From Cichorium intybus (taxonomy: Eukaryota > Streptophyta > Magnoliopsida > Asterales > Asteraceae), in assembly GCA_023525715.1 (NCBI GenBank), contig CM042012.1, positions 119,990,298 through 120,054,297 of the forward strand: a stretch of DNA of 64,000 bases, given 5' to 3'. Position 1 is the first letter of the stretch; each line of letters opens with the position of its first letter. The position numbers and the translations under genes are program-made. The notes under the pieces are model-generated. The model did no database searches. It was not told the DNA's origin and saw nothing but the letters and a program-made list of their open reading frames with translations. This document shows, piece after piece, positions 1 to 12,100 of the stretch.

Positions 1-143
1 AACATTTCAAGGATAATTTCAGACAACAGGTGTTAAAAGAAAATATGACAATTTTATTAAAAATAAAATCCTTGAACAATGTAATAGACAATGCCAAAAA
101 TGTATCTAAAGACTAATAACAATATTTAATATCTATCTAAACT

Positions 144-1066
144 TCAAAACTGCACGAGCTGGAGATCCAATCCAAATGTGCTCCTATGCGACAGAGTCCC
201 GTGCCTTCTTGATTCCCTGCATACAATCCAAAATGCGACTCTCACATTATGTATCAAGAAATCTTGGAACAGGAGTTTTGAGGTTTTTAGATATACCTGA
301 GCTTTCAAAAGAGTTGGAGCGTCTTCCAATCTTTCCGTGACTGTATCCGATTTAGCGGATTCCCAGTTTGAGACATGTCTAGTCGATCTCGACCGTTTCT
401 TGTTACGTCTCTTCACTGGACTTAATCCAGAAGTAGCTGAGCCATTGGAGCTATGCCTGTCCAAGAGTGACTCGTATAAAGTCAACAGTGGACGCATTTC
501 CATGAGGGTCTTTTTCCGGTCTTCCTTTCTATACGTCTGAATGAACAGATCGTACTCATTTGTCAGCGAAACGAGTAGGATTTTAACACTCTCTTCCTGA
601 CTCATGGAATAACCAAGTTTATGCAATTCGCCTATGTACGCTTCAATCTGAAGAACATGCGAATTGACGCTACTTCCTGCTTTCAGCTTGCACTCTGCAA
701 GTCTTTTGAAGATCCTGGTTCGTTCCTCTTCAACTGGTTTCTGGAACCTTTTCTCAACCAGTTGCATTAACTCATATGGCCCCAAGGATTCAAATCCTTG
801 CGGAACTCGGGGTCAATGGTTGATAGCATGAGGTCACGAATCTCTTCGGATTCATCATAAGGACCTTTTATGATGACTTGTTCCGGTGGAACTGGGATCG
901 GATACTCGGTGAGATGTAGCTTGCCAGCAATGCCGAGACCCAGTCTCCAATTGCGAAGCCATTCTTTACAGTTGAGGCCAGTCAGCCTTTCCATATTAAG
1001 CAGGTGCATTCTGATGCTTTCAGAAATGGGTGAAGGAGGAGAAGGAGGAGAATTGACACTTGACAT
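144..1066 (-). pseudogene. Copia gag polyprotein N-terminal part, frameshifted
   Basis: The first segment (1066 down to about 781) reads as a plant Copia Gag N-terminus, with the conserved LTGLNCKEWLRNWRL stretch. The second (785 down to 144) continues the Gag helical domain (GPYELMQLVEKRF, then KLKAGSSVNSHVLQIEAYI and LHKLGYSMSQEESVKILL). The two are in different frames and overlap by about 20 bases, so a frameshift lies near 781-785. After the basic stretch RRNKKRSRSTRH the sequence no longer resembles Gag, and no zinc knuckle (CX2CX4HX4C) is present. The Gag would have formed the virus-like particle of the element. It is broken and probably not functional. Confidence 0.8.
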
Positions 1067-2419
1067 CTATAAAGAAAATAGAATTTATTAGCTTAATTTG
1101 TCCTTTTTAAATAATTACCCAATATGTTATTTAATAAGGCTAGGATCCAAAATACCCCAACTATGGTGTGAAGAGGGATGCCGTAATCACAACATAATGG
1201 TCATTAAGGTAGATAAACACTTATCAATTTCATCTTATGAAATTCCTAGATCTGTTGAGATTCATTAAACTCTTCAATGGCATGTTTAATCTCGGATGTG
1301 CTCCACTGTTTGTGACTGGGATGCCGAGGATCACAAACTGGATGTGAATAACCATGCAAATTAGCTTGGTACTCTCGGGTTAATTATCATCTCTAATTGA
1401 TGTGCCGGTAAACCACACACGCTCCATCAATAATGATAATACCCGGGAAACCCATTACAACTCTTTATGAACCCCTATTGGCATGCCGGTAAACCACACA
1501 CGCTCTACCAATGTTTCATAAAGTGCAATGTGCAATTTCATGGATTAGCACCAATTCACATTTTTTCCTAAAGTAACTAGATTTGGGTTTTATTAAGTGT
1601 TCTAGTACTTTGAATCATTATACTTTTAGTGATTATTAGGTGGTCCTATCAAACCTGTTCGGCTAACGACCCTCCACTGATCAGGCGAGCGGTGGGCGAG
1701 AGTGTTCACCCATTAGACCGCCATTTTATAGGCAGTCTCCTTATACCCACTTTATAGACCAGCTTCGTGAATGAGGCCTACTAATGATTTGACTAACCAT
1801 TTAATCTCATACATATAAAAATAACTTCCTAGTTATAATATATATAAGATGTAATTTTTTAAACCTTTAAAAAATTGTTTCTGGTTTATCTTTTAATTTA
1901 TTGTCGATTTAAGCTATTAAATTTAAAATTAAATTAAACCATTTAAAGCCGATTTAATTATCTTTTAATTAACCAATTAATTAAATTAATTAAAATTGAT
2001 ATTTTAAACCTTTTAAAATATTTTAGGATTTATCCTTTTAATTTTCGCCAATTTAAACAATTAAAATCTAAATTAAATTAAATCCTTGAATTATCTTTTA
2101 ATTACCAATTAATTAAATTAATTCAAATGTAGATAGGTTTATCAAATTAATCAAATTAATTAAAACCTATCCTTATCCCCTAATTTTCGATTTTTTTAGG
2201 ATAAAGGTTTTAAGGTTTATCTTTTAAACAATTTAAAGTTACCAAAAATAGAATACCTTCTAAACCCTAATCATAAAATCGCCAAAATAGAGGGGAGGGG
2301 CTAGGGTTTTCAAAACCCTAACCCTAATTGTCGATTTGCCCAAAATTAGGGTTTAGAGACTATAAACCCTAATTACAAGGAAAGCAGTTATAGCAATTTA
2401 ACAAGAAAAACAACCAAAC
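1067..2419 (-). other. Copia A untranslated leader
   Basis: About 1.35 kb lie between the primer binding site and the gag start, with no open frame. Near the gag end are two copies of a motif, GCCGGTAAACCACACACGCT, at about 1402-1421 and 1485-1504. A related copy occurs at 57361-57390 in the second Copia element. The part from 1800 to 2400 is made of short AATTAA-rich direct repeats. Confidence 0.6.
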
Positions 2420-2431
2420 GCTCTGATACCA
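2420..2431 (-). other. Primer binding site of Copia A
   Basis: On the minus strand this reads TGGTATCAGAGC, complementary to the 3' end of plant initiator-methionine tRNA. It lies one base from the LTR end, the expected spacing. Confidence 0.85.
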
Positions 2432-2432
2432 C

Positions 2433-3218
2433 TGAAAGGTTTTCTGCAACTATGAACTAAACATCCTAAGTTCACATGCAACCTATATAGATCTAGTTTT
2501 TCTTCTAATTAAACATATAACATATCCTAGAAGGCCAGAAGAAATTAACTAAAAGAATAAAATAAGAAAAACTAACCTTTTAGGATTTCTTGGAAACCAA
2601 GCAGCACAAATGTCCTGCCTCAAATGAAGTCACACCCTAGCAGGAGCTCTTGGCCGAAAATTCTTGAGAGAAAGAGAGTCAAATTTCGTGGTCCTAGGGT
2701 TAGGGAGAGCCTCCCTATTTATAGCCTCCATGTGGTGATCAGATAATCGTTACAGATAAGCCTTTTTGAATTCGAATTAAGATAAACTATTATTTTAATC
2801 ATTCAAACACCATTTATCTGTAGTATATATATATATATCTCGAAAATATATATATCTATATATATAATTTCGTTCACCACATGGTTACTCACACTGCCAC
2901 TTACTCAACTATCGAATAATTACAGTTTTAGTCCCTGCACCTTTAATTAATCAATTTAACTGCCAAATTAATTCCAATTAATTCCAGAAAAATTTCTAAT
3001 TAATTATTATAGTTTCTAATTAATATATTATCACTTAAATATATTAATAAACTATTTATTTAATTTCTATTGATTTATTAATCACATAATAAATCAATCT
3101 TTCTCTCTACCGGACTTTCTGCCAATCCTCCAACTATGAGGGCAACCCAAATGGACTATGCTACTATTAATTAGATAAATACTAATTATTAGTCATGGCT
3201 TAGACACCTAATCCAACA
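2433..3218 (-). repeat. 5' LTR of Copia A
   Basis: A 786-bp LTR bounded on the minus strand by TG at 3218 and CA at 2433. The primer binding site adjoins its inner end. Clear sequence similarity to 55509-56277 (same first 25 bases, same interior order) confirms both borders. Confidence 0.85.
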
Positions 3219-4333
3219 ATTTATCATGGATTTCATCCGTTTCACTTCTGATTTTTGAACCATCATGTTCATTTTCTACAATTCATGTTAGCATCATTCA
3301 TTGCTAACCAATTCATATGCACAATTTCTTCAGATTCACTGGTAGTCATCGGCTTCAGATTTATAGGGAAAAATGGTCCCGTAAATCCTAAGCAGACTAC
3401 CTTTCAGGTGTTCAATATCTTGAACATATTTGCTATTTGCTATAGCCAGTTCCGAAATTTCATCCATAATCATTGATGAAATATTCAGACAAGACATCAA
3501 AGTCACCGATCCCAAGCATAGCTCCATGGATCAAATATAACATATACGGGGAGTATATTTAAAACAATTATATTTGAGACCATATCAGTCTACTCACGAG
3601 CTTCTTCCCCAATCTGCTGGAATACTCATGGTACCACTGGTCCTTTTCGACCATTCCTTTCTTCTTTCTTTCCTCCCCGTTCTTTCCTGGGTTCATCACC
3701 CGTTACTCCACATTTAACATGTGAGTATTTCTTAGGAAAGTGTTCTATAGCTCCGCGTTAGACACACTTCCAATCTATCCAACAAGCTCGAGCAATCTGC
3801 CCCTATCATCTGCAATTTCAGCATGTCAACGGTAGAGTCTCAACCCTACAATTTTCTTAGTGCTTTTCCTGCACTTCTCATAATACATAACTGCTCTGTT
3901 TTGGTCCCTTCCCTTTAAGGTTGGACCCAGTCTGTGGTAACTTCTCCTGAAGCGTCCACTAATCGTTTTCTGCTTTTTCTTGTAGTCTCAGCTACTTTTC
4001 TTTCACCTTGATATCAATCAGGTGAGCACCCAATTTCTTTCTCTGACCACAGCAACTACTGTTGCTTGTCATGTGGATTTTCTGCTACTTATCTCTTTGC
4101 CCCTCGTTCAATGGAGCTTTGAGAAAAGGGCTGGTTCGCCTCTTAAAGCTGCACGCCCTAAATTCCTCCCAGTAATATTCGCTGGTCATACTTCTTATAC
4201 GTTAGAAGTCAGCAATAGTTAGGTTATATATGTATAATAACAATTTATATACACCTAACAGTACATCGTGTCTATTGTCTCAAGGTTTAAGTCCATGAAT
4301 CTACTCTATAGACACCTAGTTCACTTAAACCAC

Positions 4334-4347
4334 GGCTCTGATACCAA
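4334..4347 (-). other. Primer binding site of Gypsy B
   Basis: On the minus strand TTGGTATCAGAGCC, complementary to initiator-Met tRNA, two bases from the LTR end, which reads GTGTTACA. Confidence 0.85.
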
Positions 4348-4920
4348 CTTGTAACACCCGGCTTTTAAAACAAAAACACCCCTGAAATTTTTTTCATTTT
4401 TAACAAAGGTTTCAGTACTTAAAACCATAAACAAAGGGGTATATTTTAATAAAAACGGGTACAAGCGTATCAAGGAGAGTATAAAATACCGTAGTCTCCT
4501 TTGAAGCCGGGCTGCTACTGACAGCATCTAAGAGTCCTACTTCTCGAGTCACGGACTCTATCTATTCCCTTATCAGGATCATGCTAACCTGCAGGGACAT
4601 TTAACAAACGGTATGAGCTACAAAGCTCAGTGAGTAATCATTTCTGCAAATAACACATATAAAAAAATACAATCATGTATTTGTCTGGATATCGAATCCA
4701 AACTCCTAGCCTTACTGGCTGACCAAATATCTTCTAGGATTTCACATCCTAATCTGTAGCCTTACCGGCTGAATCACAATAACCTGTAATTATCAAGTCA
4801 CGTCAGTTATTTGCACATATACTCATGTCTAACCAATTCTGTCCCATGTTTCTTAGTCACAATGGACTGCATCATATGTCATGGCTATATCAGCCGTATC
4901 ATGTCATTTTCAATATATAT

Positions 4921-5332
4921 ATCATAGCCCGCATGCCGCACCAGCTGGGTTCAATAACCCGATATCATAGCCAAAAGGCCGCACCATGTACCTGTAATAT
5001 TATCATAGCCGTATAGGCCGCACCAGTTGGATATAGCATCCAATATCATACAATACAAAATCAAATATGGCTCATGGGTTAGCCCGCTATTGCCTAGACT
5101 CACGGCTTAACCGGTCTTGTCTATATAAGTTTGACTCACAGCTCCGTTCTTGTCTATTATAGACTCACGGCTTATCTGGTCTTGTCACATTATTGACTCA
5201 CAGCTCCGTTCTTGTCTATAACAGACTCACGGCTTATCTGGTCTTGTCATATCATAGTGTATATATATAGATGTATTGACTCACAGCTCCGTTCTTGTCA
5301 TCGCAATGACTCACGACTTATCTGGTCTTGTC
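4921..5332. repeat. Tandem repeats inside the Gypsy B LTR
   Basis: Two repeat sets. From about 4921 to 5030, ATCATAGCC followed by a GCCGCACCA box recurs three times. From 5097 to 5332 the motif GACTCACGGCTTATCTGGTC alternates with GACTCACAGCTCCGTTCTTG, seven half-units in all, with variable TA-rich spacers. Such arrays are common in LTR U3 regions and may be promoter or enhancer repeats, but no function is shown here. Confidence 0.7.
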
Positions 5333-5817
5333 TTTACATATATTTTTACACTTGTCGTTTTCGTCCCTCGAAGCTGTTTCAACCTGTAACAATTCAATCA
5401 TCATATATCACATATGATATCAGTGAGATTACTCACCTGGATGTTAGCTGCATTTAAGTCCCGGTTGTTTCTTGCCTTTGCGTGCACCACAACCATTTTG
5501 TCCCGAACCTATAATTCCATTTATTTCACAATGATTATAGGTTAATATACCATTTCAGTTGGTTCTAATGCACAAAAGTCTAATATAAGACCAATTCCAA
5601 GCATTAACCATTGGTATAAAAATTTAATACACTTCCCGAAATACGCGTATTCTGCTACAGTACTTTCGGGAGGTCGTATTCGTATTCCGATAATTTTCCT
5701 TGAAGTTTCACAACATATTATACCTATGTTTAAAATTTCAGGTCAATCGGATAAGCCTAGCATTGAAATCCAACTTGGAAAATTGACTAAATTTTAACAG
5801 AGAAGAGTTTAGCCTCT

Positions 5818-5872
5818 GTCGCGAGATCGGGTCGCGATCCACCCTTGGGTCGGGTCGCGATCCCTGTGATTC
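5818..5872. repeat. CpG-rich palindromic block in the Gypsy B LTR
   Basis: Repeated GGGTCGCGATCC-type boxes in otherwise AT-rich DNA. Equivalent blocks sit at the matching place in the two other chromovirus LTRs (7271-7320 and 10584-10668). Confidence 0.65.
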
Positions 5873-6750
5873 CAGCCAGGGAGCCCGTTTTTTGTGCTAT
5901 AAAATCTCATTTTTCCATTTTTAAGCACTTATTGCTCGACTTAATCACAAGGAAATGTTCCAAGACCAAAACCTTTGATTAATATCAAGTTTTAACCCAT
6001 GGAAACGGTAATTCAAATCCATTTCCAATCATTCCCGTTTTTCACAATTTTGGTCCAAAACCGAAATTATCAAGGTTTAATTGTTTCTACTGATTTCTTT
6101 TAGTCAATAGAACATCTAGAACCCATTATAAACCATTAAAAACAAGTTTATCACAAGAATTCATCATTTAGGGTTCTTGATCAAAATCTCAATTCTTTCA
6201 AAATAGCAACCTACTTCCATATTCATTGAATTAAGTCCTTTTAAGCATGACTTAATGGAAGTATTAAGCTACTTATCACATAATTTCATAACTGAAATTG
6301 CACATTTCATATTTCTATAAAATTCCTCAAGAACAAACCATCAAGAACTTGGAACACTTACCTTTCAAGCTTCCAATTCCTCACTTGAATGCTATAATCC
6401 GATTTTCCAACTTCAATCTTCAAGAACTCTTCAAACTTCTGGAAATTCAGTCACCAAAATCCCTCTCCCGTAAGCTCTCTAAATTCTGCACACAATGGGA
6501 GAAGCTTCCAAGCTTTTATACTTCCAGAAATTACATTTTGGTCCTTGAAGTTGCATTTCTTAATCTTTTGCCACAACTAACAAAGTTTATGACAAAAATT
6601 AGATTTTGTAACATTTTAAGTCCAAGACCCAAAATATTATTACAAAACAAGTCCTTTTCTGTCCAAAAGACCAAATTACCCTTCTAAGGTAAAATGACCA
6701 ATTTACCCCTTTTATTATATTACCATAAAAAGAGTGTCTTGGCGTTACAT

Positions 6751-8237
6751 TACTTTCCATATAAGCTAGAAAATATAATTCTTGTAAATATTTTCACACC
6801 TAAAAATATTATATGAAATCTGAAAAATACTTATTTGCCATGTATCCCGAAATGGGTAAAAAAATACTACATGTACTCACCTTATAGTTCTTGAAAAGTC
6901 GATTAGACGTTCCTTGGTTCTTTACCCTTTCGATGATGCTCAATTACTTGACTTGAACCTATAGTTAATATATAATACATTAATATTTATTTTTATTGGC
7001 TCTATAACTTATTAGAGTTATTATAGTACTAATATGGGTCATAACAAGTATATAACTTTAAAATGACCAACTTTAATTAAGTCGTATATTATACGTATTT
7101 TGCTACAGTACCTCGGAGGGTCGTATTTCGGTTCCGACAATTTTCTGTGTCATTATGGACCATATTGGACATATGTTCAAAATTTGAGGTCAATCGAACA
7201 AGTATAGGACCAAATCTCAATTTTGAGAACCACTTGGCAGGAGGCTTGATAAAAACTGCAGTTTCTTTCTGCCGCCAGGTCGCGTCGCGACCATAGGGTG
7301 GTCGCATCGCGATCGCAAAGTAAAATGCCTAATTTGATGATTTTTCCCAACTGCAGCTGCACTATTCCTCACATTAAGTTCTTAATACATGACTTAATCG
7401 TCTTAGGGTCACTTCTAGGCCCTAATAACAACTTCCTCATGCATTTAAACATCTATTTCACCAATTTCATCCTCTTTGCTTAAAATCATTCCCAAAAACC
7501 CATTTTAACACCAAAAACCATTTTGGTCAATTTTTAAAAATAGAACTGATTTCTCACTTCATTTATAACATATATGACTTAATAGAACCATAGAAACTAA
7601 TTTCAGTTCTAATAACCCATTTCTAGGGTTCTTGAGCTCAAAACCCATTTCTATGGATTTAACCACAATTTATGGTTAAAAATCCATTCTTTGTGTTGAT
7701 TTGAGCTAGATAAGGTATATGAATTCGTTAACTTATCCTCATCCTCAAAATCAGAAGTTGGATTTACAGATTATCCAACACACTTGAAGAACTAAACTAG
7801 GGTTTTTTATTTCTTTCCTTGAAAGCTTGGAATTACCAATTCCAAGTTGTTGATTCTTCAAACCTTGCTTCCAATTGTTCGTGAACTTGCAGAGATCGGG
7901 TCTTCCAATTTCTCTCCCGTAGCCTCTAGAACTCTCCTCTGAATTTATGAGGATTAATGAGATATTTTCTCATTTTTATATTTTCCATATTTATAGTTTT
8001 AGTCCCTGAACTTTCATTCCTTGGACTTTTGACACCAACATTGAGTTTGGCTACATAAACCCATAATTCTTACACTTTTAGTCCAAAAGACTAAAATATA
8101 ATTTCACAATAATTTATGGATTTGGTCAAATGACCAAATTACCCTTACTAACATAATTTCTCATAAAAATACACATAAAGCTTTAAATTACACACAACTT
8201 ATTTTACGTAATTATATTATAAATTTTGGTCGTTTCA
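6751..8237 (-). repeat. 3' LTR of Gypsy C, truncated
   Basis: On the minus strand it starts TGAAACGACC at 8237 directly after the polypurine tract and runs for 1487 bp until the Gypsy B insertion. It aligns well by eye with the middle of the 9131-12329 LTR, for example around the TACATGTAGTATTTTT and GGTTCAAGTCAAGT stretches read on the minus strand. Confidence 0.75.
7271..7320. repeat. CpG-rich block in the Gypsy C LTR
   Basis: GCCGCCAGGTCGCGTCGCGA and GGTCGCATCGCGATCGC, flanked by AT-rich sequence. It is the counterpart of 5818-5872 and 10584-10668. Confidence 0.6.
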
Positions 8238-8252
8238 ACTACCTCCCCCTAA
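8238..8252 (-). other. Polypurine tract of Gypsy C
   Basis: On the minus strand TAGGGGGAGGTAGT lies between the pol stop codon and the LTR. This is the plus-strand priming site for reverse transcription. The same tract with two differences precedes the LTR remnant at 15903. Confidence 0.75.
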
Positions 8253-9130
8253 TTAGGATTCCGTCCTCGGAATCGCTTCAAAATCTGTGAAATTATGGTA
8301 TCTTTTCTTCATGCTTTCCAAAGTTTCCCAAGTAAAATCCGAGCCCAATGAGTGTTTCCACTTGACCAACACTAGATCAGTTTCTTTGTTCCTTAGCTTC
8401 TTGGTTTTCACTTCTAACATCGTCTCTGGTTCTTCAACTAGTCTGTTGGGTGTTTCCACCCTTAACTCTTCTAGCGGAATGCTTAACTCTTTCTTTCCAA
8501 AGTACTTCTTAAGATAACATACGTGAAATGTATCATGTATTCCTTTGAGTTCCGGTGGTAACTCCAGCTTGAATGCTTGTAAACCAACTCTTTTAAAAAT
8601 TTTGAAGGGTCCAATATACCTTGGACTAAATTTCCCTCTTTTGCCAAATCTTATCAACCCTTTCCAAGTTGATACTTTTATCATCACTAAATCACCTTCT
8701 TTTAAATCATACGGTCTTTTCTTCAAGTTTGAGTAGCTTCTTTGGCGATCTTGCGCGGCTTTCATGTTGGTCTGCATCACACCAATCTTCTCATTTGTCA
8801 TTCTTACAATTTCTGGCCCAGTGAGTTTTGTTTCTCCAGCTTCTAACCAACACACTGGTGTTCTACACTTTCTACCGTATAACGCTTCAAAAGGCGGCAT
8901 CTTGATGCTTGAGTGATAACTGTTGTTATACGAGAATTCTACCAATGGTAGGTGCTCATCCCAATTACCTCCAAAATCAATGGCACATGATCTCAACATG
9001 TCCTCCAATGTCTGAATAGTACGTTCGCTTTGCCCATCTGTTTGAGGGTGATAGGCTGTACTCATCTTGATTCGAGTTCCCATTCTTTCTTGTAAAGCAT
9101 TCCAAAAGTTAGACGTGAATCGAGGATCTC
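8253..9130 (-). pseudogene. Chromovirus integrase C-terminal half with chromodomain, truncated
   Basis: An open frame of about 290 codons from the 3' end of a Gypsy pol. It starts inside the integrase core (DPRFTSNFW). Then come HPQTDGQSERTIQTLED with the catalytic glutamate, the NNSYHSSI and ALYGRKCRTP signatures, the GPFKI and HDTFHVCYLKKY boxes of the integrase C-terminal domain, and a chromodomain-like tail (VLVKWKHS, then TWETLESMKKRY). In autonomous relatives this tail guides integration toward heterochromatin. The two first catalytic aspartates are missing because the frame is interrupted at 9130 by the LARD-like insertion. The few residues before DPRF are read from that element's LTR. 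The remaining frame has no internal stop, so the insertion may have been what inactivated it. Confidence 0.9.
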
Positions 9131-12100
9131 TGTAACGACCCAAAAATCGTGAATTTATATTCGAGAAAATATATAAGAAAAAGATTAAAACATTCTGAAA
9201 GTTTTAAAGTAATTTATTTGGAAATGTAGTAAAATTCCAAGCGTTTGGAGAAAAATGATGAAAAAGGGCAAAATGGTCATTTGATATCCAAATGACTTTT
9301 AAATAATGAAAATATGATTTCTTTTGCTAGATAATAAGAAATGAAATGAAATTGTGACACCAAATAATGGTGATAAGTATTTGAAAGTTAATTCTAGTAA
9401 AAAGGGTAATTTGGTCAATTTACCACAAAAGGGTAATTTGGACATTAGACCATGTGAAAGACCAAATATGTAAAAATATTCTTTACTTGTGACCAAAATA
9501 TAAGAAAAGAAAGTTTATGTGATGAAATATGATAAAAGTGCCAAAAATTCAGAAAATGGAACTTGAGGGGCTAGATTGTCATTAGTGCCAAGAGAGACCG
9601 ATCCTTGAGGGGCTAGATTGTCATTAGGAAAAATATCTGCACTCTCCTCACTGTGAACTCATTTCAGCTACGGGAGAGTTCTAGAAAGTGCCAAGAGAGA
9701 CCGATCCTTGAAGAGTTGGAGGAATTGAATGGAATTCACTTGGAATTGAAGAATTCCAAGCCTTCTAAGGTTAGTAAATCTGTTTTTAGGGTTGTTTAAC
9801 CCATTTCCCATGAGTAGGTTACTGTAGCTTCGAAAATTCAGTGGCTAGAGGAGGATTATCCTATGATTCCTAGCCTTAACTTGTGTCTTAATCATTATCT
9901 AAACCTAGTTTAACCATTGAAAGTGTTAAAAATCAAGGAATGAGAAATTGAGCTCAAGAACCCTAACCAACGGGTTTGTAAGAACAAGTTGGTTTCAATG
10001 GTTTTTAATGAGGTTAGTATGTCCTAACAAAAGTAATAAATCAGTCCTAGTTGCTAAGTTCAAGAAAATTCATATTTTTGGGTAAAGATGTTAAAAATGG
10101 AAAATCTTTGGAAAAACTTGGAATCAATGATTCCATGGTTTAAGAACATGGTTAAATGATGGATTTTAGTTATGGAATGATTCTAAAGCAATTAAGTTGT
10201 GTATTAAGAACATATCTTAAAATCATCAAAGTATGTTGCTATTGTTGAAAAATTGGAATTTTGTTTAAGAACCTTAGAATTCAAATTTACACGATCAAAT
10301 TAATTCTAAGGGGTTTTAATGAGTTCCATAAATGGTAATTGTTGAAATAAATCAGTAGAAGTGCTTAATATTGGACAGTTTCAGTTTTTGAATCAAAAAT
10401 GTAAAAACGGGAATTTTTGGGAAATGATTGAAATCTATGATTTCCATGGTTTAAAAACTCAAGAAAATGGAAGGTTTTTGTCTTGGAATAATCCCTTAAC
10501 GATAAAGTGGTGTATTAAGGACTTAATGTATGAAAATGGGGGGTTTATAGCTAAAAAAATCGTGAAATTTGGTCTGTTCAGCAGAGATCGGGTCCCGATA
10601 TCTTTAAGATCGGGTCGCGATCTAGATCGGGACGCGATCTCTTTAAGATCGGGTCCCGATCTCGCGTCAGTAGCAAAAGTCCCCTGTTAAGTGAAAAAAA
10701 TTTGGAATTTGGAGTTCGACTTATCCGTTTGACCTCAAATTTTAAACATAGGTCCAATATAGTGTGAAACTTCATGGAAAATTGTCGGAATCGAAATACG
10801 ACCCCCCGAGGGTACTGTAGTAAAATACGTATAATATACGATTTACCTAAAGTTGGTTATTTAAAAGTTATATAATTGCTATGACTCACGATAGTATTAT
10901 AAGGACTCTAATGAGTTATAGAGTCAGTTATCATGAATGTTAATGTATAACATGTTAAATATAGGTTCATGCCAAGTGATTATTGAATCAAAAGAGTATA
11001 AATACAAGGAACGTGTAGTCAATCCACTAGCAATACATGAGGTGAGTACATGCAGTATTTTTACCCATTCTGGGGGTACATGGCAAGTAAGTATATTCAA
11101 GATTTCTTATAAAATCTCTTTATGTGAAATTATATGCAAGAGTATTGTTTCTAATTTGTTATGAAAGTATAACGCTATATTTGATGCTAAGTTTTGAACT
11201 ACAAGTTATATTAAATGAAAGTATGTTGGTCTATGTACCAATTATGTGAAAGTATATTTTGAATACAAGTTATACATGTTTGAAAGTATGAATAAGCATA
11301 TAGCCATAATGTGTTCAGAAAGTATGTTTGGCTACAAATTGTATATGTTTTCAAGTATGAATGGGCATATAGCCATAAGATGTTTGGAAAGTATGATTTG
11401 ACATTAAGCCTAAAATGTTATAAAGACATGTTTTAAACATATGGTTTATGTGAAACGAAAGTTATGAATTTGGCATTCAGCCATAAAGACAAGAAATGGT
11501 GAAGTTTGGCAATTAGCCACTATGCAAGTAAGTAATGTTAAAGTAAGCAGAAAGTGTTTTGTATGACACAAAACACTGGTAATTGTAGCAAGCAGCGTTA
11601 GTAAGGGAACTACGTTCCAACCTACCCGGGTTAGGTAAGGGGTTTACTGGGGAAAAATCCCCATCGTGAAGTAGATTGCCTCAGCACTTCTATGGTGAGG
11701 ATTGATCCGTTCTTTCTAGCCATAGAGACTTGGGGTATCACTTATAGTGATTAAAGCCCTAAGTATAAAAATCCAGCAAGCTTATAAAACCAGTCAAAGA
11801 AAGTAAGAAAGAAGCTATTTTTGTAAAGTATGTTATGAAGTGATTTTGAAAAGTAAAGAGTTATAGTATGTTACTACTATAAAGTTTTGAAAGATGTTAT
11901 TTTTGTAAAGCATATTATGAAATGGTTTCGAGAAGTAAAGAGTTATAATTCATTATTACTATAAAGTTTTGACAGAAGTGTTATGTTATAAATTTACAAA
12001 AAGTTGGAAAAAGAAGTTAAAGGTTTGAGTCTAAAACTCATGTAACTCACGAGACATTATTGTCTTACGTATTTTATGTTTTGCCATGTATTCCAGGTTA

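Larger units (their letters stand above)
1..3218 (-). mobile_element. Ty1-Copia LTR retrotransposon, 5' part (Copia A)
   Basis: The element reads right to left: LTR, initiator-Met tRNA primer binding site, a long leader, then gag. Order and spacing are those of the 5' half of a Copia element. The window edge cuts it before any recognisable protease, integrase or reverse transcriptase. Its LTR begins on the minus strand with TGTTGGATTAGG and is related to the LTR at 55509-56277. It abuts the internal part of a Gypsy element at 3219, so it was probably inserted into that element; the second junction is outside the window, so no target duplication can be tested. Confidence 0.85.
3219..6750 (-). 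mobile_element. Ty3-Gypsy retrotransposon, 5' LTR and start of internal region (Gypsy B)
   Basis: A minus-strand Gypsy element with a 2.4 kb LTR, a primer binding site and about 1.1 kb of internal sequence. The element is cut at 3218/3219 by Copia A. The internal part (3219-4333) has only short open frames and no recognisable Gag, so it is decayed or a non-coding leader. On the right the element interrupts another LTR at 6750/6751. Confidence 0.7.
4350..6750 (-). repeat. 5' LTR of Gypsy B (2.4 kb)
   Basis: On the minus strand the LTR starts TGTAACGCC at 6750 and ends GTTACA at 4350. It shares the block containing CGTATTCTGCTACAGTAC, followed by GGTCGTATT, with the LTRs at 6751-8237 and 9131-12329. 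All three therefore belong to related chromovirus families. It contains two sets of tandem repeats and a CpG-rich block, listed separately. Confidence 0.75.
6751..9130 (-). mobile_element. Ty3-Gypsy chromovirus, 3' part (Gypsy C, Tekay/Del-like)
   Basis: The 3' end of a minus-strand chromovirus: integrase with chromodomain, polypurine tract, then the 3' LTR. It is cut on the left by Gypsy B at 6750 and on the right by the LARD-like element at 9131. The integrase core N-terminus, reverse transcriptase and gag do not reappear to the right of the LARD-like element, so they have been lost. Confidence 0.8.

Noticed and set aside
6298..6687. 129-codon open frame on the plus strand
   Set aside because: It lies antisense within the Gypsy B LTR and resembles no known family.
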